From Candidatus Scalindua japonica (GTDB lineage Bacteria; Planctomycetota; Brocadiia; Brocadiales; Scalinduaceae), in assembly GCF_002443295.1 (NCBI RefSeq), contig NZ_BAOS01000001.1, positions 124,001 through 188,000 of the forward strand: DNA of 64,000 nucleotides. The letters are read 5' to 3'. A program made the translations under genes and the position numbers. This document shows, piece by piece, positions 56,488-64,000 of the stretch. Position 1 is the first letter of the stretch, and each line of letters starts with the position of its first letter. The notes under the pieces are model-generated. The model was not told where the DNA came from. It did not search any database and saw only the letters and a list, made by a program, of their open reading frames with translations.

Positions 56488-58161
56488 ATGAAGATTCGAA
56501 GTATGATATGTTACACGGTTTTGATATTTTTTTTCCTGCTGGTGTTTTCGAAGATATCATCAGCATGGTTCAGTGACCCTAAAATCAATACACCCATTCA
56601 ACCTGTGACAGTCAGTCAGATAGATCATTCTGCTTTGTCTGATGGTACAGGTGGGGCTATAATAACCTGGGCAGAGAATGTAGGTGGTAACCCTCAAGAG
56701 TTTGATATTTACGCGCAAAAGATAGATTCTCAGGGAAATAGAGTATGGCCTTTCCCAATAGAAATATGCACTGCTCCGAGCTTTCAGGGAATACCAAAGA
56801 TTACGCGTGATGGTGTAGGAGGTGCGATTATCGTCTGGCATGATACGAGAAGTGGATTTGGCCAGGGAGGGCAGGAAGGTGACGAATTTGATAATTTTGA
56901 TATTTATGCACAACGAATAAACGGTGATGGACAGATACTGTGGGCAGAAAATGGTGTTCCCGTTTCTGAATCTGCCAAATGGCAGGTATATCCCGTTATT
57001 GACACGGACGGACTTGGCGGTGCAATTATTGCCTGGGATGACGGGCGGTCTTTTAATTCTCAGGTTTATGTTCAAAGAGTTGACCAGAATGGAAATATTC
57101 TCTGGGGACAGGACGGTTTACTGATTGCGGTGATACCTCCGGAAGATGGTCAGTCAGACCCCAGAATTGTTGCTGACGGATTTGGAGGTGCAATCGTTGC
57201 CTGGACTGACTTGCGATCAGGCATTAATACTGACGCCTACGGACAAAGGGTTGATGGAAATGGAAACAGGTTATGGGGGATAGGCGGCGTTCCGTTGGCT
57301 TCAGTTGTTGGAGACCAGCTCTTGGTTAGAGTAGCGAGTGATGGTGTTGGCGGGGGTATATTTTCATGGACAGACTCGCGTGATGGAAGTGAAGAGTTTG
57401 ATATATATGCTCAGAGAGTAGATGCGGGAGGCACTATTGCCTGGTCTCCTGAAGGGATACCCGTCTGTAATATAACGGGAAGTCAGATAAAAAATGAGAT
57501 AATCAGCGATGGTCTGGGAGGGGCGCTTGTTACATGGGAAGATGGAAGAAGAAGTGACTCGGTAAATAACATTACTCATACAGACTTATACGTTCAGAAG
57601 GTTAATTCTCAGGGACTTACTGTCTGGGACGCTGGAGGGGTTGTAGTAGCTGCTACCGATGAAGCTCAAATACGTCCCTCAATATTGTCAGATGGTTCAG
57701 GAGGAGCGTTTATATCATGGCAGGATTTTTTCAGGGGAGGTACCTGGTGGAACATATACGCTCAACATATTGACGAAAGCGGGCAGGCAAAGTGGAAAAA
57801 TGATGGGATCCCTGTTTCCATTGCAGATGAAATACAAACCGATCCACTTATTATTTCAGATGGGACTGGGGGGGTAATTATTTTGTGGTATGACAACAGG
57901 GCTGGCACTTATTTTAATATATTTGCACAACAGGTAGATTCCCGTGGTCTGCTCGATGGCGGTAAATATAATTTTTTTACAGCTGATAAGGATGGTAACC
58001 CGAAAACCGCATTTGCGCCGGGTGAATTGATTCTGTTTAAATCTTCATGGACTGTACCGGCTCCATTAATATCAGGTACATATCTTGGTTTATCCGGAAC
58101 AGTCATTAATTCAGGCGCTAAATTTCAGGGTGATACTACTACCTATGAGGTAAGTCCATAG
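56488..58161 (+). CDS. Secreted propeller-like repeat protein, copy 1
   Basis: A 557-residue exported protein with signal peptide 1-28 (cleavage after SSA, before WFSDP). Eight repeats of about 50-65 residues follow, each reading roughly (V/S)DGxGGAIIxWxDxR...DIYAQRVDxxGxxxWxxxGxPV, a pattern that suggests an eight-bladed beta-propeller. A C-terminal domain (about 485-557, KYNFFTADKDGNP...TYEVSP) has the look of a beta-sandwich. It has no membrane anchor or PEP-CTERM. Function is not known; surface or matrix protein is likely. Ribosome site TGGAGG. It is followed by its paralogue after 41 bp. Confidence 0.85.
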   Translation: MKIRSMICYTVLIFFFLLVFSKISSAWFSDPKINTPIQPVTVSQIDHSALSDGTGGAIITWAENVGGNPQEFDIYAQKIDSQGNRVWPFPIEICTAPSFQGIPKITRDGVGGAIIVWHDTRSGFGQGGQEGDEFDNFDIYAQRINGDGQILWAENGVPVSESAKWQVYPVIDTDGLGGAIIAWDDGRSFNSQVYVQRVDQNGNILWGQDGLLIAVIPPEDGQSDPRIVADGFGGAIVAWTDLRSGINTDAYGQRVDGNGNRLWGIGGVPLASVVGDQLLVRVASDGVGGGIFSWTDSRDGSEEFDIYAQRVDAGGTIAWSPEGIPVCNITGSQIKNEIISDGLGGALVTWEDGRRSDSVNNITHTDLYVQKVNSQGLTVWDAGGVVVAATDEAQIRPSILSDGSGGAFISWQDFFRGGTWWNIYAQHIDESGQAKWKNDGIPVSIADEIQTDPLIISDGTGGVIILWYDNRAGTYFNIFAQQVDSRGLLDGGKYNFFTADKDGNPKTAFAPGELILFKSSWTVPAPLISGTYLGLSGTVINSGAKFQGDTTTYEVSP

Positions 58162-58202
58162 TATCAATAAGATATTCTTAAAAAAATAAGGAGGTATATG
58201 TA

Positions 58203-59843
58203 ATGAAACTCAATATATTCAATGTAATTATATTTCCATTTGTTGTAATGATGGTTTTTCCAGGGGTATCATTTTCGTGGTTCAATGATCCTCTTCTCAA
58301 TACATCTGTAGCACCGAATACTAATATTCAGGTGGAACAAACCGCTATTGTTGATGGTAACGGGGGTACAATAATATCATGGTCTGAGCAAGCGGCTGGC
58401 GGTACCGGAGAGTTTGATATTTATGCGCAAAGGTTAGATTCCAAAGGAAAACCGTTATGGCCGTCACCGGTAGCAGTTTGTACAGCATCATTTGATCAAG
58501 GTTCTCCCGCGATGATCGGCGATGAATTTGGCGGCGCCATTATTATTTGGGGAGATAGAAGAGAAGTGGCAAATGGTTCTCCTGATGAGTTGGATATCTA
58601 TGCTCAACGAATTAATGGTAATGGACAGGTTCAGTGGGCAACTGACGGTATTCCCGTATCTACAGCTTCCGGATGGCAGACTAACCAGGTTATTGCTCCA
58701 GATGGATTGGGTGGTGCATACATTGCATGGGACGATTATCGCGATGGCAATCATGTCTATGCTCAGAGGGTAGACCAGAATGGCCAGACTATCTGGCAGG
58801 AGAATGGGCTGATAATGCGTGATGTCCCGCCCTCTACATCTTTTCATCAGGTAAAACCGGATATTGTATCTGATGGCTTAGGAGGAGTTTTCATAGTCTG
58901 GACTGATTATCAACCAGTGAGCCTTACCAATATTTTTGCCCAGAAACTGGACCATGATGGGAATAAGCTATGGGGTATAGAAGGACTTGCCATCTGTACC
59001 GAACTCGAGGCACAGTTTGATGCATATGTCGCCAGTGATGGGTTTGGTGGTGCTATATTTACATGGACAGATGGCCGTCTTGGTAATAATGATCTTGATA
59101 TTTATGCCCAGAGAGTAGACGTCGGCGGAAATTTACATTGGCAGGTCCAGGGGGTTCCCATAGTAACCATTCAAGAAAACCAGTTCGTAAACGCGATGGT
59201 AAGTGATGGTGGTGGTGGGGCGATTTTAGTCTGGTCAGATACCAGAAAACAAAACGGAGATACGGACATCTATGCGCAGAGAGTGTCTGCTCAAGGTGCG
59301 CTGATATGGGATATTGGAGGAATGCCTGTCGCAACTACTGATGATTTGCAGAGTAATCCTGTATTAATCTCTGATGGTTTAGGTGGAGCGTTTATAACCT
59401 GGCAGGATTTTTTCAGGGGAGGCACGATGTGGAATGTCTATTCTCAGCACGTAGATGGAAGCGGGCTGCCAATGTGGATAGTAGATGGGATCGCCGTTTC
59501 AATTGCTGATGAAACACAGAATAATCCCTTAATTATTCCAGATGGTTCAGGAGGATTCATAAATATATGGTCCGATGACAGATCAGGGACATACACTAAT
59601 ATCTTTGCGCAACAGGTAGACAACCGTGGACTTTTAGGTGGTGGCAAGTTCCTGTATTATACGGCAGATAAAGATCGTAATCCTAAGACTGTTTTTACCC
59701 AGGAAGAACTTATACGATTTACATCAAGCTGGACGGAAGCTGCCCCCTTAACCCCGGGCACATACCAGGCCGCATCAATAATGATTATAAATAATTTTAC
59801 TGACTTCAGACATGAAACGGTAACATATGATGTAATTCCGTAA
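58203..59843 (+). CDS. Secreted propeller-like repeat protein, copy 2
   Basis: A 546-residue paralogue of the preceding protein. The signal peptide ends near FSWFNDP. Eight repeats with the same ...SDGLGGAFITWxDxR...NxYAQ(R/H)VD...W pattern and the same C-terminal domain (KFLYYTADKDRNPKT...TYDVIP) follow. The two proteins align blade by blade, and blade 7 is almost identical (GGAFITWQDFFRGGT), so the gene was duplicated whole. Ribosome site AAGGAGG. It might dimerise with copy 1 or bind a different ligand. Confidence 0.85.
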   Translation: MKLNIFNVIIFPFVVMMVFPGVSFSWFNDPLLNTSVAPNTNIQVEQTAIVDGNGGTIISWSEQAAGGTGEFDIYAQRLDSKGKPLWPSPVAVCTASFDQGSPAMIGDEFGGAIIIWGDRREVANGSPDELDIYAQRINGNGQVQWATDGIPVSTASGWQTNQVIAPDGLGGAYIAWDDYRDGNHVYAQRVDQNGQTIWQENGLIMRDVPPSTSFHQVKPDIVSDGLGGVFIVWTDYQPVSLTNIFAQKLDHDGNKLWGIEGLAICTELEAQFDAYVASDGFGGAIFTWTDGRLGNNDLDIYAQRVDVGGNLHWQVQGVPIVTIQENQFVNAMVSDGGGGAILVWSDTRKQNGDTDIYAQRVSAQGALIWDIGGMPVATTDDLQSNPVLISDGLGGAFITWQDFFRGGTMWNVYSQHVDGSGLPMWIVDGIAVSIADETQNNPLIIPDGSGGFINIWSDDRSGTYTNIFAQQVDNRGLLGGGKFLYYTADKDRNPKTVFTQEELIRFTSSWTEAAPLTPGTYQAASIMIINNFTDFRHETVTYDVIP

Positions 59844-59902
59844 CATACATTCATGATTTTAATAAAATAGTATGTTCAGGTACCATTCCCGACCCTTTAA
59901 AT

Positions 59903-61327
59903 ATGGACAAGAAAAAAATTAAAATACTTTTAATCAGCCCTTATCCTGATAGTGGACTGACAGATATGAAAGAGCCTCCTCATGGTCTGGCATATATTGC
60001 GTCTAATTTGAGGGATAATGGCTTTAAAGTAGAAGCTATAGATGCCAAACAACGTTTTATGAAAACTCATGTTGTGATAACCGAGGCGGTTAAAAGTAAG
60101 CCGGATCTTGTGGGTATTACAGCAATGACCCCTGATATAACCTGTGCAGCCATTATCGCCGGGGGTATTAAAGCCGCTTTGCCCCGAGTATTTACCGTAA
60201 TAGGGGGGCCTCACGTAAATGCCTTACCTGAAGAAACACTTGAAGAATTTCCTTCTTTTGATCTGGCGGTAGAGGGAGAAGGGGAGTTTACCATGTTAGA
60301 ACTCGCCAATAAACTTGAAAAAGGAAATTTGCCTTCTGCTCTCCCGGAAATTAAGGGTATAGCTTACCGTGATGTTGAAAAAATCATTCTGAACCCTCCT
60401 AGGGATTATATCCATGATCTTGATATACTTCCTCCTCCCGCATGGGACCTTTTCCCATTTTCTCATAATAAATCATATCCTGTATATGCAACTCGTGGCT
60501 GTCCTTTTGCTTGTAAATTCTGTCAGCGTGTGTTGGGCAATAAAGTAAGGAGGAGGAATATTGAAAAAATTGTGAGAGAAGTAACATGGGTCCTGGATAC
60601 GTTTAAAACAAAAGGTTTTTGGTTTGCCGATGAGACATTCGGCGCGAATCGTAAATGGACACACCAACTCTTAGACCACATGATAGAAGCAGGCATACCT
60701 TCCAGGGCTACCTGGCATGCTCAGACAAGGGCGGACTTAATTACAGAGGATTTATTAACCAGGATGAAACAAGCCGGGTGCGATGGGTTGGCTTTTGGCG
60801 TTGAATCTGGAAACCAGGAAATACTGAAAAAAACTAACAAGAATATAAAGCTGGAAGACGCGGAAAGGGCAGTTTCCTTTGCAAAAAAAGTAGGGGTAAA
60901 GACTAGGTCATTCTTTATACTGGGACATCCTTACGAAACTATTGAAACGATAAAAGACACTATTAACTTTGCCGCAAAATTAAATACGGATTTTATATCA
61001 TTTGCAGTTATGGTGCCTTATCCGGGTACTGAGGTCTGGAGGCTTGCCAGTATGAAAGAGGCAGGCTATAACTATGTATCTCGAAATTGGGATGATTATA
61101 GAAAACATCTTGCTGCACCACTGGGGTTTTCTTCAATTCCGGCTGAAACCCTGAGGAATTTAGACAGGAATGCGTATTTGATCTTTTACTGGCGTAATCG
61201 CAGATGGTTTGACTTATTTGACTTCCTCTGGGGACACAGATCTATGATTAAGGCGTACATTTTTAATAAGATAAAGGAAAAGCTATATAGATTCCTGAGC
61301 ATATTCACCTCATGTCCGGTAAAATAA
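59903..61327 (+). CDS. Cobalamin-binding-type radical SAM protein (group 1)
   Basis: A 474-residue paralogue of the protein at 49626. The N-terminal part has EPPHGLAYIASNLRDNGFKVEAIDAK, VGITAMTPDITCAA and VIGGPHVNALPEETL. The core has ATRGCPFACKFCQRVLG, WFADETFGANRKW, AFGVESGNQEIL and FILGHPYETIETIKD. The C-terminus is basic. It sits among secreted-protein genes rather than glycosyltransferases, which may mean it was moved or acts on a different product. Confidence 0.93.
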   Translation: MDKKKIKILLISPYPDSGLTDMKEPPHGLAYIASNLRDNGFKVEAIDAKQRFMKTHVVITEAVKSKPDLVGITAMTPDITCAAIIAGGIKAALPRVFTVIGGPHVNALPEETLEEFPSFDLAVEGEGEFTMLELANKLEKGNLPSALPEIKGIAYRDVEKIILNPPRDYIHDLDILPPPAWDLFPFSHNKSYPVYATRGCPFACKFCQRVLGNKVRRRNIEKIVREVTWVLDTFKTKGFWFADETFGANRKWTHQLLDHMIEAGIPSRATWHAQTRADLITEDLLTRMKQAGCDGLAFGVESGNQEILKKTNKNIKLEDAERAVSFAKKVGVKTRSFFILGHPYETIETIKDTINFAAKLNTDFISFAVMVPYPGTEVWRLASMKEAGYNYVSRNWDDYRKHLAAPLGFSSIPAETLRNLDRNAYLIFYWRNRRWFDLFDFLWGHRSMIKAYIFNKIKEKLYRFLSIFTSCPVK

Positions 61328-61409
61328 TGGGCTGAGGAACATTGATAACCTCTCACTTGCTGAGGAAAAGAATAATACAACTTCATATTATAGAGAAAGG
61401 AGTCTTAAA

Positions 61410-62810
61410 ATGAGAAAAAAATTCAATTTTTTAAGAACTTTGGTTATGAGAAGTATGATTGATATTACTATTCTTTCAACATCTATTTTTCTTCCTATGG
61501 TATGTTTTGCGCTGACTCCAAACCCGGTTATGACAGGGATGGGAGATAGTATCGGTGAAGGAGTTCAATCTGGTGATGCTAATTTTGCAACACAGCCCTC
61601 CAGTTATCTCAACTTACTGACCAGGCAGATTGGCTTTGAATTACATGTTCCACTGATTCAATCAAGTCCTACTGGAGTGGTTGGGGACACTTCAAACCGG
61701 TCTCGCCTTATGCCGTTCGATCAAGCTACAAATCTTTCTGTATCGGGTGCAGATGTAAATTCAATGATTAATGATAAGGCGGACGCGCTGAGTATCGGAG
61801 AAATCGATTCAGAAACCGATTTAGTCTTATTTCCCCAGTTAGGAAGTCAACTGGAAATTGCCGAGTCCCTTAACTCATTGCTTACCGTTTGTTGGATAGG
61901 TAATAACGATGCTCTTTCAGCAGCCACCTCTTTCGATCAGCTGGATGGGTCTCAATTAACCCCTGTTCCAGAGTTTCAATCCGACTTTCAAGAAATTGCT
62001 CAGAGATTAGTTACGCCAGGTAAAGCAGTTGTTTTTGCTAATATTCCTTATGTCTCAGATATTGCTTTTCTTATTGACCGTCAAGATCTGATTAAATTTC
62101 TTGGCTCAGATTTTGGCCTGCCAGAAGGAGATTTAACGAGTATCGTTGTTATGTTTCTTATAATGCTGGGGATAGATGACGGCAGTTTACTCAACAATCC
62201 GGATTATGTTCTCGATTCGGGAGAGATACAACTTATTGAACAAAGAACAGATGTATTTAACCAGATAATTCAAGAGACCGCTGCAGGGCTTGGCATGCCT
62301 GTTGTTAATATTAACGCTTTATTTAATCAGATTGCCGCGAATCCTCCTTCACCTTTCGGCCTCACCCTTACAACCCGTTTCCTTGGTGGTATTTTCAGCC
62401 TGGACGGTGTCCATCCATCAAATTTTGCGCATGCGGTTATAGCCAATGCTTTTATTCAGACAATCAACAGCAGTTTCAACGCGAACATACCTCTTATCAG
62501 TAATAATGACCTCCTGCAAATTCTTATTACTGACCCGTTTGTAGATAAAGACAATGACGGAAGAGTTACCGGCAGATTTGGTGCGGGACTTTTAGAAACT
62601 TTAGCGCCTTTTCTGGGAATATCCGGAGATCCTAATGATTTTGCACCAAATAATTTGCCGAGCAATAGTGACATAGTTACTGCAGACGCTTTCAAAAATG
62701 GTTTTCTCTCTTTAAAAGGAAAAAACCCTGAGCAGGCCACTGAATGGGATAAAGACGAATTTATTAAAATCTTTAAAGATATTTTCAGTCCTGAGATTAT
62801 TTTAAAATAG
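61410..62810 (+). CDS. Secreted SGNH/GDSL-family hydrolase
   Basis: A 466-residue exported protein with a signal peptide ending near CFALTP (about residue 34). The SGNH blocks are GMGDSIGEG (Ser47), WIGNNDALS (Asn near 163) and DGVHPSNFAHA (Asp/His pair). Family members are esterases or lipases, including deacetylases of cell-wall and EPS sugars. A C-terminal part (about 355-466) has DKDNDGRVTGRFG, like a calcium-binding EF-hand loop, and ends without an anchor. Deacetylation of the polymer is a reasonable guess from context. Ribosome site AAAGGAG. Confidence 0.88.
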   Translation: MRKKFNFLRTLVMRSMIDITILSTSIFLPMVCFALTPNPVMTGMGDSIGEGVQSGDANFATQPSSYLNLLTRQIGFELHVPLIQSSPTGVVGDTSNRSRLMPFDQATNLSVSGADVNSMINDKADALSIGEIDSETDLVLFPQLGSQLEIAESLNSLLTVCWIGNNDALSAATSFDQLDGSQLTPVPEFQSDFQEIAQRLVTPGKAVVFANIPYVSDIAFLIDRQDLIKFLGSDFGLPEGDLTSIVVMFLIMLGIDDGSLLNNPDYVLDSGEIQLIEQRTDVFNQIIQETAAGLGMPVVNINALFNQIAANPPSPFGLTLTTRFLGGIFSLDGVHPSNFAHAVIANAFIQTINSSFNANIPLISNNDLLQILITDPFVDKDNDGRVTGRFGAGLLETLAPFLGISGDPNDFAPNNLPSNSDIVTADAFKNGFLSLKGKNPEQATEWDKDEFIKIFKDIFSPEIILK

Positions 62811-62912
62811 TCTCATTCATGTATGTGTCTTCCAGGAGGGAATTCCATAGATCTGAATACATTTGGTCATTTATTTAGATATTATAAAAGAAAGTACTGG
62901 AGGTAAGAAAGA

Positions 62913-64000
62913 ATGGATTTTCCCAGGATTAAAGGTTCATATACAAGTTTTTCCAAGTCTCGTTTCCGTACACTTGCGACAACCTCACTTCTCTTTATGC
63001 TTATCGGTGTAGCACCGGTCCTTAGTACATGCTTGATTTCAGTCTCCTCCATGGCTTCTGTGAAAAAAGATACAGCGGTCAAGCTGCCTGCTGAGGCTTC
63101 AGCAGGCTGGTGGTCTAAAGTGCAGAAACAAATCCGTCAGTCCGAGTATCATGTGGGCTGGCAGGACCACTCTTTTCTTCCGTATGTTAAATCAGCCTAT
63201 CAGGCCCCCAACAGAGCACAAAACCTGCGCACCTATTTCATTCGTGATGGTATCCGGGTAATTCCACGATCTTCAAAAGGAGATGATTGGATCTGGGGTA
63301 TGTCCATGAGTAGTTATGGTTTTAAAGGTGATATCAAGGCGGCTGGACAAGCAATACCCTCATATTCAGGAAATGGTATTTATTACCAGCGGGAAGGCTT
63401 GATCGAATGGTACATAAATGACGAACACGGTCTTGAACAGGGATTTACTCTCGATTCTCCTCCCCGATCAAATGAACCTGACCCGGGAACATGGATTATC
63501 ATTGAAATGGATCTTTATGGTGACCTGAAAGCCAGCCTGAACAGTATGGCTGGTATCGTAGAATTTATAAATACAGATGGGGAAGTAGTGTTATTTTACC
63601 ATAAACTCCATGCGTTTGATTCCTCCGGAAAGGAACTGCCATCCGAACTTGCCCTTTCTGATTCAGGAATTGAAATTCTCGTTGACACAGACCAGGCGTC
63701 TTACCCCGTCACTATTGATCCTCTCATTACGGCTCCCAAACCAAACTGGTCAGCCGAGGGCAACCAGGTCGATGCTGTTTTTGGCTGGTCAGTCTCGACG
63801 GCAGGCGATGTCAATGGCGACGGATATAGCGACGTCATAATAGGGGCAGAATTGTACGATAATGGTGAGACAAATGAGGGTAAGGCCTTTGTGTACCATG
63901 GCTCGTCCTTTGGTTTAAGTGCTACTGCGGACTGGACGGTAGAAGGAAATAAGGAAAATGCCTACTTTGGATTTTTGGTGTCTACAGCAGGCGATGTGAA
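62913..64000 (+). CDS. Secreted FG-GAP (integrin-alpha-like) repeat protein, 3'-truncated by window edge
   Basis: The frame is open from the ATG at 62913 to the window end (362 codons). Ribosome site TGGAGGT. An N-terminal export signal is likely (hydrophobic stretch about residues 22-44, SSMAS). A middle domain of about 220 residues includes DPGTWIIIEMDLYGDL and SYPVTIDPLITAP, a linker often seen before FG-GAP arrays. The first repeats then appear: VFGWSVSTAGDVNGDGYSDVIIGA, with the calcium-binding DVNGDG loop. Large proteins of this kind are surface adhesins. Base composition is richer in GC than neighbouring genes. Confidence 0.9.
   Translation, partial: MDFPRIKGSYTSFSKSRFRTLATTSLLFMLIGVAPVLSTCLISVSSMASVKKDTAVKLPAEASAGWWSKVQKQIRQSEYHVGWQDHSFLPYVKSAYQAPNRAQNLRTYFIRDGIRVIPRSSKGDDWIWGMSMSSYGFKGDIKAAGQAIPSYSGNGIYYQREGLIEWYINDEHGLEQGFTLDSPPRSNEPDPGTWIIIEMDLYGDLKASLNSMAGIVEFINTDGEVVLFYHKLHAFDSSGKELPSELALSDSGIEILVDTDQASYPVTIDPLITAPKPNWSAEGNQVDAVFGWSVSTAGDVNGDGYSDVIIGAELYDNGETNEGKAFVYHGSSFGLSATADWTVEGNKENAYFGFLVSTAGDV

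Noticed and set aside
1-64000. tRNA, rRNA or CRISPR features
   Set aside because: Scanning by eye found no TPsiC-arm motif with a matching cloverleaf, no rRNA-like sequence and no spaced direct repeats. Short or divergent tRNAs could still be missed.

Overview
The window is AT-rich bacterial DNA. Its accessory content includes a PII/PII/Amt ammonium operon, a giant BcrAD-type ATPase, an UbiB-like kinase, a CxxCH lipoprotein, a flavodiiron/rubredoxin pair, a PEP-CTERM protein and a large exopolysaccharide (EPS) locus packed with cobalamin-dependent radical SAM proteins. This fits a Gram-negative anaerobe or microaerobe. The mix resembles anammox Planctomycetes (Brocadiales, for example Scalindua-like), but no diagnostic gene such as hydrazine synthase is present, so this assignment is inference.

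Layout. 1-4652: a membrane sensor histidine kinase cut by the left edge, a small antisense gene, and an NtrC-type sigma54 activator. 5037-7598: a terminator, a near-perfect sigma54 promoter, two PII-like genes (the first degenerate) and an Amt ammonium transporter. 7611-8133: a RelE/Phd-type toxin-antitoxin pair, convergent with amt. 8457-19635 (minus strand): a run of genes encoding a ketosynthase whose active-site Cys is Ser, a PksH-like enoyl-CoA hydratase, a small charged protein, a cyclic-nucleotide-binding protein, two SRPBCC proteins, an UbiB/ABC1 kinase and a BcrAD-type activase/dehydratase fusion. A relic of an acyltransferase active site (GHSLGEY) lies just upstream on the opposite strand. 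19977-20909: a lipoprotein with about 26 pentapeptide repeats followed by two duplicated CxxCH domains. 21266-24303: small unknown genes, a ferritin-like protein, a flavodiiron protein and a rubredoxin. 24693-25379: a PEP-CTERM protein. 25784-26975: a RAYT transposase-like gene among 111-bp REPIN-like repeats. About 1.4 kb of mostly non-coding DNA follows.

28374-56110 is an EPS assembly region: outer-membrane export lipoprotein, Wzz-like chain-length protein, a tyrosine-kinase-like ATPase with a broken Walker A, a polyprenyl glycosylphosphotransferase, a Wzy-like polymerase, a Wzx-like flippase, a sulfotransferase, six glycosyltransferases (two GT4, three GT2, one GT39-like), a GH26-like lipoprotein, and seven radical SAM genes (four with a cobalamin-binding-type N-terminus, three SPASM-like, one of these frameshifted). 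56488-64000 holds two paralogous secreted propeller-like repeat proteins, an eighth radical SAM gene (cobalamin type), a secreted SGNH hydrolase and the start of an FG-GAP repeat protein cut by the right edge.

The left part reads as a nitrogen-responsive module: the NtrC-type regulator could drive the PII/PII/Amt operon through its sigma54 promoter. The right part reads as Wzx/Wzy-type synthesis and export of a sulfated, radically modified glycan together with its secreted surface proteins. The most unusual points are the PksF/PksH-like pair with the acyltransferase relic, the repeat-stalk diheme lipoprotein, and the density of radical SAM enzymes.
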